Positions 48,601-58,464 of a stretch of DNA of 58,464 nucleotides are shown here, piece after piece. Origin of the DNA: Euglena gracilis (Eukaryota; Euglenozoa; Euglenophyceae; Euglenales; Euglenaceae); the NCBI GenBank assembly GCA_900893395.1, contig CAAHFI011942367.1, forward strand, positions 1-58,464, in the 5' to 3' direction. The first letter of the stretch is position 1. Every line of letters starts with the position of its first letter. The position numbers were made by a program, and so were the translations under genes. The notes beneath the pieces are model-generated. The model ran no database searches. It worked only from the letters and a program-made list of their open reading frames with translations, and was not told the origin of the DNA.

Positions 48601-51600
48601 TTTGTGTCCGTTTGTGTCCGTTTGTGTCCGTTTGTGTCCGTTTGTGTCCGTTTGTGTCCGTTTGTGTCCGTTTGTGTCCGTTTGTGTCCGTTTGTGTCCG
48701 TTTGTGTCCGTTTGTGTCCGTTTGTGTCCGTTTGTGTCCGTTTGTGTCCGTTTGTGTCCGTTTGTGTCCGTTTGTGTCCGTTTGTGTCCGTTTGTGTCCG
48801 TTTGTGTCCGTTTGTGTCCGTTTGTGTCCGTTTGTGTCCGTTTGTGTCCGTTTGTGTCCGTTTGTGTCCGTTTGTGTCCGTTTGTGTCCGTTTGTGTCCG
48901 TTTGTGTCCGTTTGTGTCCGTTTGTGTCCGTTTGTGTCCGTTTGTGTCCGTTTGTGTCCGTTTGTGTCCGTTTGTGTCCGTTTGTGTCCGTTTGTGTCCG
49001 TTTGTGTCCGTTTGTGTCCGTTTGTGTCCGTTTGTGTCCGTTTGTGTCCGTTTGTGTCCGTTTGTGTCCGTTTGTGTCCGTTTGTGTCCGTTTGTGTCCG
49101 TTTGTGTCCGTTTGTGTCCGTTTGTGTCCGTTTGTGTCCGTTTGTGTCCGTTTGTGTCCGTTTGTGTCCGTTTGTGTCCGTTTGTGTCCGTTTGTGTCCG
49201 TTTGTGTCCGTTTGTGTCCGTTTGTGTCCGTTTGTGTCCGTTTGTGTCCGTTTGTGTCCGTTTGTGTCCGTTTGTGTCCGTTTGTGTCCGTTTGTGTCCG
49301 TTTGTGTCCGTTTGTGTCCGTTTGTGTCCGTTTGTGTCCGTTTGTGTCCGTTTGTGTCCGTTTGTGTCCGTTTGTGTCCGTTTGTGTCCGTTTGTGTCCG
49401 TTTGTGTCCGTTTGTGTCCGTTTGTGTCCGTTTGTGTCCGTTTGTGTCCGTTTGTGTCCGTTTGTGTCCGTTTGTGTCCGTTTGTGTCCGTTTGTGTCCG
49501 TTTGTGTCCGTTTGTGTCCGTTTGTGTCCGTTTGTGTCCGTTTGTGTCCGTTTGTGTCCGTTTGTGTCCGTTTGTGTCCGTTTGTGTCCGTTTGTGTCCG
49601 TTTGTGTCCGTTTGTGTCCGTTTGTGTCCGTTTGTGTCCGTTTGTGTCCGTTTGTGTCCGTTTGTGTCCGTTTGTGTCCGTTTGTGTCCGTTTGTGTCCG
49701 TTTGTGTCCGTTTGTGTCCGTTTGTGTCCGTTTGTGTCCGTTTGTGTCCGTTTGTGTCCGTTTGTGTCCGTTTGTGTCCGTTTGTGTCCGTTTGTGTCCG
49801 TTTGTGTCCGTTTGTGTCCGTTTGTGTCCGTTTGTGTCCGTTTGTGTCCGTTTGTGTCCGTTTGTGTCCGTTTGTGTCCGTTTGTGTCCGTTTGTGTCCG
49901 TTTGTGTCCGTTTGTGTCCGTTTGTGTCCGTTTGTGTCCGTTTGTGTCCGTTTGTGTCCGTTTGTGTCCGTTTGTGTCCGTTTGTGTCCGTTTGTGTCCG
50001 TTTGTGTCCGTTTGTGTCCGTTTGTGTCCGTTTGTGTCCGTTTGTGTCCGTTTGTGTCCGTTTGTGTCCGTTTGTGTCCGTTTGTGTCCGTTTGTGTCCG
50101 TTTGTGTCCGTTTGTGTCCGTTTGTGTCCGTTTGTGTCCGTTTGTGTCCGTTTGTGTCCGTTTGTGTCCGTTTGTGTCCGTTTGTGTCCGTTTGTGTCCG
50201 TTTGTGTCCGTTTGTGTCCGTTTGTGTCCGTTTGTGTCCGTTTGTGTCCGTTTGTGTCCGTTTGTGTCCGTTTGTGTCCGTTTGTGTCCGTTTGTGTCCG
50301 TTTGTGTCCGTTTGTGTCCGTTTGTGTCCGTTTGTGTCCGTTTGTGTCCGTTTGTGTCCGTTTGTGTCCGTTTGTGTCCGTTTGTGTCCGTTTGTGTCCG
50401 TTTGTGTCCGTTTGTGTCCGTTTGTGTCCGTTTGTGTCCGTTTGTGTCCGTTTGTGTCCGTTTGTGTCCGTTTGTGTCCGTTTGTGTCCGTTTGTGTCCG
50501 TTTGTGTCCGTTTGTGTCCGTTTGTGTCCGTTTGTGTCCGTTTGTGTCCGTTTGTGTCCGTTTGTGTCCGTTTGTGTCCGTTTGTGTCCGTTTGTGTCCG
50601 TTTGTGTCCGTTTGTGTCCGTTTGTGTCCGTTTGTGTCCGTTTGTGTCCGTTTGTGTCCGTTTGTGTCCGTTTGTGTCCGTTTGTGTCCGTTTGTGTCCG
50701 TTTGTGTCCGTTTGTGTCCGTTTGTGTCCGTTTGTGTCCGTTTGTGTCCGTTTGTGTCCGTTTGTGTCCGTTTGTGTCCGTTTGTGTCCGTTTGTGTCCG
50801 TTTGTGTCCGTTTGTGTCCGTTTGTGTCCGTTTGTGTCCGTTTGTGTCCGTTTGTGTCCGTTTGTGTCCGTTTGTGTCCGTTTGTGTCCGTTTGTGTCCG
50901 TTTGTGTCCGTTTGTGTCCGTTTGTGTCCGTTTGTGTCCGTTTGTGTCCGTTTGTGTCCGTTTGTGTCCGTTTGTGTCCGTTTGTGTCCGTTTGTGTCCG
51001 TTTGTGTCCGTTTGTGTCCGTTTGTGTCCGTTTGTGTCCGTTTGTGTCCGTTTGTGTCCGTTTGTGTCCGTTTGTGTCCGTTTGTGTCCGTTTGTGTCCG
51101 TTTGTGTCCGTTTGTGTCCGTTTGTGTCCGTTTGTGTCCGTTTGTGTCCGTTTGTGTCCGTTTGTGTCCGTTTGTGTCCGTTTGTGTCCGTTTGTGTCCG
51201 TTTGTGTCCGTTTGTGTCCGTTTGTGTCCGTTTGTGTCCGTTTGTGTCCGTTTGTGTCCGTTTGTGTCCGTTTGTGTCCGTTTGTGTCCGTTTGTGTCCG
51301 TTTGTGTCCGTTTGTGTCCGTTTGTGTCCGTTTGTGTCCGTTTGTGTCCGTTTGTGTCCGTTTGTGTCCGTTTGTGTCCGTTTGTGTCCGTTTGTGTCCG
51401 TTTGTGTCCGTTTGTGTCCGTTTGTGTCCGTTTGTGTCCGTTTGTGTCCGTTTGTGTCCGTTTGTGTCCGTTTGTGTCCGTTTGTGTCCGTTTGTGTCCG
51501 TTTGTGTCCGTTTGTGTCCGTTTGTGTCCGTTTGTGTCCGTTTGTGTCCGTTTGTGTCCGTTTGTGTCCGTTTGTGTCCGTTTGTGTCCGTTTGTGTCCG

Positions 51601-54600
51601 TTTGTGTCCGTTTGTGTCCGTTTGTGTCCGTTTGTGTCCGTTTGTGTCCGTTTGTGTCCGTTTGTGTCCGTTTGTGTCCGTTTGTGTCCGTTTGTGTCCG
51701 TTTGTGTCCGTTTGTGTCCGTTTGTGTCCGTTTGTGTCCGTTTGTGTCCGTTTGTGTCCGTTTGTGTCCGTTTGTGTCCGTTTGTGTCCGTTTGTGTCCG
51801 TTTGTGTCCGTTTGTGTCCGTTTGTGTCCGTTTGTGTCCGTTTGTGTCCGTTTGTGTCCGTTTGTGTCCGTTTGTGTCCGTTTGTGTCCGTTTGTGTCCG
51901 TTTGTGTCCGTTTGTGTCCGTTTGTGTCCGTTTGTGTCCGTTTGTGTCCGTTTGTGTCCGTTTGTGTCCGTTTGTGTCCGTTTGTGTCCGTTTGTGTCCG
52001 TTTGTGTCCGTTTGTGTCCGTTTGTGTCCGTTTGTGTCCGTTTGTGTCCGTTTGTGTCCGTTTGTGTCCGTTTGTGTCCGTTTGTGTCCGTTTGTGTCCG
52101 TTTGTGTCCGTTTGTGTCCGTTTGTGTCCGTTTGTGTCCGTTTGTGTCCGTTTGTGTCCGTTTGTGTCCGTTTGTGTCCGTTTGTGTCCGTTTGTGTCCG
52201 TTTGTGTCCGTTTGTGTCCGTTTGTGTCCGTTTGTGTCCGTTTGTGTCCGTTTGTGTCCGTTTGTGTCCGTTTGTGTCCGTTTGTGTCCGTTTGTGTCCG
52301 TTTGTGTCCGTTTGTGTCCGTTTGTGTCCGTTTGTGTCCGTTTGTGTCCGTTTGTGTCCGTTTGTGTCCGTTTGTGTCCGTTTGTGTCCGTTTGTGTCCG
52401 TTTGTGTCCGTTTGTGTCCGTTTGTGTCCGTTTGTGTCCGTTTGTGTCCGTTTGTGTCCGTTTGTGTCCGTTTGTGTCCGTTTGTGTCCGTTTGTGTCCG
52501 TTTGTGTCCGTTTGTGTCCGTTTGTGTCCGTTTGTGTCCGTTTGTGTCCGTTTGTGTCCGTTTGTGTCCGTTTGTGTCCGTTTGTGTCCGTTTGTGTCCG
52601 TTTGTGTCCGTTTGTGTCCGTTTGTGTCCGTTTGTGTCCGTTTGTGTCCGTTTGTGTCCGTTTGTGTCCGTTTGTGTCCGTTTGTGTCCGTTTGTGTCCG
52701 TTTGTGTCCGTTTGTGTCCGTTTGTGTCCGTTTGTGTCCGTTTGTGTCCGTTTGTGTCCGTTTGTGTCCGTTTGTGTCCGTTTGTGTCCGTTTGTGTCCG
52801 TTTGTGTCCGTTTGTGTCCGTTTGTGTCCGTTTGTGTCCGTTTGTGTCCGTTTGTGTCCGTTTGTGTCCGTTTGTGTCCGTTTGTGTCCGTTTGTGTCCG
52901 TTTGTGTCCGTTTGTGTCCGTTTGTGTCCGTTTGTGTCCGTTTGTGTCCGTTTGTGTCCGTTTGTGTCCGTTTGTGTCCGTTTGTGTCCGTTTGTGTCCG
53001 TTTGTGTCCGTTTGTGTCCGTTTGTGTCCGTTTGTGTCCGTTTGTGTCCGTTTGTGTCCGTTTGTGTCCGTTTGTGTCCGTTTGTGTCCGTTTGTGTCCG
53101 TTTGTGTCCGTTTGTGTCCGTTTGTGTCCGTTTGTGTCCGTTTGTGTCCGTTTGTGTCCGTTTGTGTCCGTTTGTGTCCGTTTGTGTCCGTTTGTGTCCG
53201 TTTGTGTCCGTTTGTGTCCGTTTGTGTCCGTTTGTGTCCGTTTGTGTCCGTTTGTGTCCGTTTGTGTCCGTTTGTGTCCGTTTGTGTCCGTTTGTGTCCG
53301 TTTGTGTCCGTTTGTGTCCGTTTGTGTCCGTTTGTGTCCGTTTGTGTCCGTTTGTGTCCGTTTGTGTCCGTTTGTGTCCGTTTGTGTCCGTTTGTGTCCG
53401 TTTGTGTCCGTTTGTGTCCGTTTGTGTCCGTTTGTGTCCGTTTGTGTCCGTTTGTGTCCGTTTGTGTCCGTTTGTGTCCGTTTGTGTCCGTTTGTGTCCG
53501 TTTGTGTCCGTTTGTGTCCGTTTGTGTCCGTTTGTGTCCGTTTGTGTCCGTTTGTGTCCGTTTGTGTCCGTTTGTGTCCGTTTGTGTCCGTTTGTGTCCG
53601 TTTGTGTCCGTTTGTGTCCGTTTGTGTCCGTTTGTGTCCGTTTGTGTCCGTTTGTGTCCGTTTGTGTCCGTTTGTGTCCGTTTGTGTCCGTTTGTGTCCG
53701 TTTGTGTCCGTTTGTGTCCGTTTGTGTCCGTTTGTGTCCGTTTGTGTCCGTTTGTGTCCGTTTGTGTCCGTTTGTGTCCGTTTGTGTCCGTTTGTGTCCG
53801 TTTGTGTCCGTTTGTGTCCGTTTGTGTCCGTTTGTGTCCGTTTGTGTCCGTTTGTGTCCGTTTGTGTCCGTTTGTGTCCGTTTGTGTCCGTTTGTGTCCG
53901 TTTGTGTCCGTTTGTGTCCGTTTGTGTCCGTTTGTGTCCGTTTGTGTCCGTTTGTGTCCGTTTGTGTCCGTTTGTGTCCGTTTGTGTCCGTTTGTGTCCG
54001 TTTGTGTCCGTTTGTGTCCGTTTGTGTCCGTTTGTGTCCGTTTGTGTCCGTTTGTGTCCGTTTGTGTCCGTTTGTGTCCGTTTGTGTCCGTTTGTGTCCG
54101 TTTGTGTCCGTTTGTGTCCGTTTGTGTCCGTTTGTGTCCGTTTGTGTCCGTTTGTGTCCGTTTGTGTCCGTTTGTGTCCGTTTGTGTCCGTTTGTGTCCG
54201 TTTGTGTCCGTTTGTGTCCGTTTGTGTCCGTTTGTGTCCGTTTGTGTCCGTTTGTGTCCGTTTGTGTCCGTTTGTGTCCGTTTGTGTCCGTTTGTGTCCG
54301 TTTGTGTCCGTTTGTGTCCGTTTGTGTCCGTTTGTGTCCGTTTGTGTCCGTTTGTGTCCGTTTGTGTCCGTTTGTGTCCGTTTGTGTCCGTTTGTGTCCG
54401 TTTGTGTCCGTTTGTGTCCGTTTGTGTCCGTTTGTGTCCGTTTGTGTCCGTTTGTGTCCGTTTGTGTCCGTTTGTGTCCGTTTGTGTCCGTTTGTGTCCG
54501 TTTGTGTCCGTTTGTGTCCGTTTGTGTCCGTTTGTGTCCGTTTGTGTCCGTTTGTGTCCGTTTGTGTCCGTTTGTGTCCGTTTGTGTCCGTTTGTGTCCG

Positions 54601-56553
54601 TTTGTGTCCGTTTGTGTCCGTTTGTGTCCGTTTGTGTCCGTTTGTGTCCGTTTGTGTCCGTTTGTGTCCGTTTGTGTCCGTTTGTGTCCGTTTGTGTCCG
54701 TTTGTGTCCGTTTGTGTCCGTTTGTGTCCGTTTGTGTCCGTTTGTGTCCGTTTGTGTCCGTTTGTGTCCGTTTGTGTCCGTTTGTGTCCGTTTGTGTCCG
54801 TTTGTGTCCGTTTGTGTCCGTTTGTGTCCGTTTGTGTCCGTTTGTGTCCGTTTGTGTCCGTTTGTGTCCGTTTGTGTCCGTTTGTGTCCGTTTGTGTCCG
54901 TTTGTGTCCGTTTGTGTCCGTTTGTGTCCGTTTGTGTCCGTTTGTGTCCGTTTGTGTCCGTTTGTGTCCGTTTGTGTCCGTTTGTGTCCGTTTGTGTCCG
55001 TTTGTGTCCGTTTGTGTCCGTTTGTGTCCGTTTGTGTCCGTTTGTGTCCGTTTGTGTCCGTTTGTGTCCGTTTGTGTCCGTTTGTGTCCGTTTGTGTCCG
55101 TTTGTGTCCGTTTGTGTCCGTTTGTGTCCGTTTGTGTCCGTTTGTGTCCGTTTGTGTCCGTTTGTGTCCGTTTGTGTCCGTTTGTGTCCGTTTGTGTCCG
55201 TTTGTGTCCGTTTGTGTCCGTTTGTGTCCGTTTGTGTCCGTTTGTGTCCGTTTGTGTCCGTTTGTGTCCGTTTGTGTCCGTTTGTGTCCGTTTGTGTCCG
55301 TTTGTGTCCGTTTGTGTCCGTTTGTGTCCGTTTGTGTCCGTTTGTGTCCGTTTGTGTCCGTTTGTGTCCGTTTGTGTCCGTTTGTGTCCGTTTGTGTCCG
55401 TTTGTGTCCGTTTGTGTCCGTTTGTGTCCGTTTGTGTCCGTTTGTGTCCGTTTGTGTCCGTTTGTGTCCGTTTGTGTCCGTTTGTGTCCGTTTGTGTCCG
55501 TTTGTGTCCGTTTGTGTCCGTTTGTGTCCGTTTGTGTCCGTTTGTGTCCGTTTGTGTCCGTTTGTGTCCGTTTGTGTCCGTTTGTGTCCGTTTGTGTCCG
55601 TTTGTGTCCGTTTGTGTCCGTTTGTGTCCGTTTGTGTCCGTTTGTGTCCGTTTGTGTCCGTTTGTGTCCGTTTGTGTCCGTTTGTGTCCGTTTGTGTCCG
55701 TTTGTGTCCGTTTGTGTCCGTTTGTGTCCGTTTGTGTCCGTTTGTGTCCGTTTGTGTCCGTTTGTGTCCGTTTGTGTCCGTTTGTGTCCGTTTGTGTCCG
55801 TTTGTGTCCGTTTGTGTCCGTTTGTGTCCGTTTGTGTCCGTTTGTGTCCGTTTGTGTCCGTTTGTGTCCGTTTGTGTCCGTTTGTGTCCGTTTGTGTCCG
55901 TTTGTGTCCGTTTGTGTCCGTTTGTGTCCGTTTGTGTCCGTTTGTGTCCGTTTGTGTCCGTTTGTGTCCGTTTGTGTCCGTTTGTGTCCGTTTGTGTCCG
56001 TTTGTGTCCGTTTGTGTCCGTTTGTGTCCGTTTGTGTCCGTTTGTGTCCGTTTGTGTCCGTTTGTGTCCGTTTGTGTCCGTTTGTGTCCGTTTGTGTCCG
56101 TTTGTGTCCGTTTGTGTCCGTTTGTGTCCGTTTGTGTCCGTTTGTGTCCGTTTGTGTCCGTTTGTGTCCGTTTGTGTCCGTTTGTGTCCGTTTGTGTCCG
56201 TTTGTGTCCGTTTGTGTCCGTTTGTGTCCGTTTGTGTCCGTTTGTGTCCGTTTGTGTCCGTTTGTGTCCGTTTGTGTCCGTTTGTGTCCGTTTGTGTCCG
56301 TTTGTGTCCGTTTGTGTCCGTTTGTGTCCGTTTGTGTCCGTTTGTGTCCGTTTGTGTCCGTTTGTGTCCGTTTGTGTCCGTTTGTGTCCGTTTGTGTCCG
56401 TTTGTGTCCGTTTGTGTCCGTTTGTGTCCGTTTGTGTCCGTTTGTGTCCGTTTGTGTCCGTTTGTGTCCGTTTGTGTCCGTTTGTGTCCGTTTGTGTCCG
56501 TTTGTGTCCGTTTGTGTCCGTTTGTGTCCGTTTGTGTCCGTTTGTGTCCGTTT
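45677..56553 (+). repeat. Second near-perfect block of the decamer array (10.9 kb)
   Basis: A single irregularity is visible, TTTT in place of TTT at 46390-46393. Otherwise the phase is constant, with a perfect run of about 10.2 kb from there to about 56553. The unit is identical to that of the first clean block, so both share one consensus despite the irregular 8 kb between them. That argues for one homogenised family, not two related satellites side by side. Nothing but repeat is seen. Confidence 0.93.
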
Positions 56554-58464
56554 TGTCCGTTTGTGTCCGTTTGTGTCCGTTTGTGTCCGTTTGTGTCCGT
56601 TTGTGTCCGTTTGTGTCCGTTTGTGTCCGTTTGTGTCCGTTTGTGTCCGTTGTGTCCGTTTGTGTCCGTTTTGGTCCGTTTGTGTCCGTTTGTGTCCGTT
56701 TGTGTCCGTTTGTGTCCGTTTTGTGTTCCGTTTGTGTCCGTTTGTGTCCGTTTGTGTCCGTTTGTGTCCGTTTGTGTCCGTTTGTGTCCGTTTGTGTCCG
56801 TTGTGTCCGTTTGTGTCCGTTTTGTCCGTTTGTGTCCGTTTGTGTCCGTTTGTGTCCGTTGTGTCCGTTTGTGTCCGTTTGTGTCCGTTTGTGTCCGTTT
56901 GTGTCCGTTTGTGTCCGTTTGTGTCCGTTTGTGTCCGTTTGTGTCCGTTTGTGTCCGTTTGTGTCCGTTTGTGTCCGTTGTGTCCGTTTGTGTCCGTTTG
57001 TGTCCGTTTGTGTCCGTTTGTGTCCCGTTTGTGTCCGTTTGTGTCCGTTTGTGTCCGTTTGTGTCCGTTTGTGTCCGTTTGTGTCCGTTTGTGTCCGTTT
57101 GTGTCCGTTTGTGTCCGTTTGTGTCCGTTTGTGTCCGTTTGTGTCCCGTTTGTGTCCGTTTGTGTCCGTTGTGTCCGTTTGTGTCCGTTTGTGTCCGTTT
57201 GTGTCCGTTTGTGTCCGTTTGTGTCCGTTTGTGTCCGTTTGTGTCCGTTTGTGTCCGTTGTGTCCGTTTGTGTCCGTTTGTGTCCGTTTGTGTCCGTTTG
57301 TGTCCGTTTGTGTCCGTTTGTGTCCGTTTGTGTCCGTTTGTGTCCGTTTGTGTCCGTTTGTCCGTGTCCCGTTTGTGTCCGTTTGTGTCCGTTTGTGTCC
57401 GTTTGTGTCCGTTTGTTTCCGTTTGTCCGTTTTGTGTCCGTTTGTGTCCGTTTGTGTCCGTTTGTGTCCGTTTGTGTCCGTTTGTGTCCGTTTGTGTCCG
57501 TTTGTGTCCGTTTGTGTCCGTTTGTGTCCGTTTGTGTCCGTTTGTGTCCGTTTGCGTCCGTTTGTGTCCGTTTGTGTCCGTTTGTGTCCGTTTGTCCGTT
57601 TGTGTCCGTTTGTGTCCGTTTGTGTCCGTTTGTGTCCGTTTGTGTCCGTTTGTGCCGTTTTGTCCGTTTGTGTCCGTTTGTGTCCGTTTGTGTCCGTTTG
57701 TGTCCGTTTGTGTCCGTTTGTGTCCGTTTGTGTCCGTTTGTGTCCGTTTGTGTCCGTTTGTGTCCGTTTGTGTCCGTTGTGTCCGTTTGTGTCCGTTTGT
57801 CCGTTTGTGTCCGTTTGTGTCCGTTTGTGTCGTTTGTGTCCGTTGTTGTCCGTTTGTGTCCGTTTGTGTCCGTTTGTGTCCGTTTGTGTCCGTTTGTGTC
57901 CGTTTGTGTCCGTTTGTGTCCGTTTGTGTCCGTTTGTGTCCGTTTGTGTCCGTTTGTCCGTTTTGGTCCGTTTGTGTCCGTTTGTGTCCGTTTGTGTCCG
58001 TTTGTGTCCGTTTGTCTCCGTTTGTGTCCGTTTGTGTCCGTTTGTGTCCGTTTGTGTCCGTTTGTGTCCGTTTGTGTCCCGTTTGGTCCGTTGTGTCCCG
58101 TTTGTGTCCGTTTGTGTCCGTTTGTGTCCCTTTGTGTCCGTTTGTGTCCGTTTTTGTCCGTTTGTGTCCGTTTGGTCCGTTTGTGTCCCGTTTGTGTCCG
58201 TTTGTGTCCGTTTGTGTCCGTTGTGTCCGTTTGTGTCCGTTTGTGTCCGTTTGTGTCCGTTTGTGTCCGTTTGTGTCCGTTTGTGTCCGTTTGTGTCCGT
58301 TTGTGTCCGTTTGTGTCCGTTTGTGTCGTTTGTGTCCGTTTGTGTCCGTTTGTGTCCGTTGTGTCCGTTTTGTCCGTTGTGTCCGTTTGTGTCCGTTTGT
58401 GTCCGTTTGTGTCCGTTTGTGTCCGTTTGTGTCCGTTTGTGTCCCGTTTGTGTCGTTTGTGTCC
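56554..58464 (+). repeat. Moderately irregular right segment of the decamer array
   Basis: Regularity falls from 56554, where a unit reads TTTTGTCCG, up to the window end. Variants include lost T, lost GT, CC lengthened to CCC (for example near 57025, 57147 and 58080), and a few substitutions such as C for T at 57555 and C for G at 58016. CC to CCC is commoner here than elsewhere by eye. The array runs off the window, so its edge is not seen. No gene is present. Confidence 0.88.

Larger units (their letters stand above)
1..58464 (+). repeat. 10-bp tandem satellite array, unit GTCCGTTTGT, fills the window
   Basis: The entire window is a head-to-tail array of one decamer, about 5,850 copies, all in one orientation. 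Each unit has 3 G, 2 C, 5 T and no A, so GC is 50 percent while the + strand is essentially A-free. Each unit carries one CpG and one TTT tract. Deviations are mostly indels of one or two bases; substitutions are rare. No unrelated sequence interrupts it and both window ends lie inside the array, so its true length is unknown. From general knowledge, arrays of this length and unit size are eukaryotic satellite DNA, usually heterochromatic. The unit is not a telomere repeat known to me, has no CENP-B box, and I cannot match it to a named satellite. Which chromosomal region it comes from cannot be told from the sequence. Confidence 0.97.

Noticed and set aside
965-58464. Open frame from ATG at 965 to the window end
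   Set aside because: It is open only because the strand lacks A. It runs unchanged through dozens of indels since every frame reads the same peptide cycle, so there is no sign of coding selection.
1-58464. Telomere repeat
   Set aside because: The unit lacks G runs on either strand beyond GG and does not resemble TTAGGG, TTAGG, TTTAGGG, TCAGG or the yeast-type telomere repeats I know. A subtelomeric place remains possible but is not shown.
1-58464. CRISPR array
   Set aside because: Units abut directly with no spacers, and 10 bp is far below CRISPR repeat length.
1-58464. G-quadruplex potential on the - strand
   Set aside because: Only GG pairs occur, separated by about 8 bases. That allows at best weak two-tetrad structures with long loops, so I do not claim it.
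1-58464. MYB-like AACGG core or SOX/forkhead-like ACAAA in every unit
   Set aside because: The cores are short and the flanking bases do not fit the fuller consensus (for example A instead of a pyrimidine before AACGG). Any 10-bp unit will contain some such core by chance.
1-58464. Spliced gene, promoter or polyadenylation site hidden in the array
   Set aside because: The + strand has no AG acceptor dinucleotide outside possible rare A positions (none seen), and the - strand has essentially no GT donor. TATA and AATAAA are impossible without both A and T on one strand.

Overview
The whole window is one uninterrupted tandem array of a 10-bp unit. Read on the + strand the unit is GTCCGTTTGT; on the - strand it is ACAAACGGAC. 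All copies are in the same orientation, roughly 5,850 in 58,464 bp. I see no unique sequence, gene, RNA gene, transposon, CRISPR array or flanking DNA anywhere in it. A long, CpG-containing, head-to-tail short-unit array of this size is what satellite DNA in a eukaryote looks like (centromeric, pericentromeric, subtelomeric or sex-chromosome heterochromatin), and having it assembled at all suggests long-read data. The unit matches no telomere repeat or named satellite that I recognise, so I do not name a species or clade.

Layout: (1) 1-1381 is rich in single-base indels and holds five of the only six adenines on the + strand. (2) 1382-2800 is a transition with about nine irregularities. (3) 2801-36180 is almost perfect, with eleven irregularities in 33 kb, including one perfectly periodic run of about 15.2 kb (17370-32594). 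(4) 36181-37548 is a mildly irregular shoulder dominated by loss of one T. (5) 37549-45676 is an 8-kb block dense in indels. (6) 45677-56553 is almost perfect again, with one irregularity. (7) 56554-58464 is moderately irregular up to the window end.

The composition itself argues against genes. The + strand is essentially free of A and the - strand essentially free of T. AG splice acceptors are therefore missing from the + strand and GT splice donors from the - strand. TATA boxes and AATAAA signals are missing from both, and stop codons are nearly absent everywhere (one on +, three on - by my reading). Very long open frames are thus a by-product of composition. Because 10 is not a multiple of 3, all three frames of a strand encode the same circular decapeptide.

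The points most worth a second look are the extreme homogeneity of the clean blocks, the alternation of clean and indel-rich blocks (array biology or assembly quality), the near-complete survival of one CpG per unit, and the match between the 10-bp unit with its TTT/AAA tract and the DNA helical repeat. I found no multi-gene system here.
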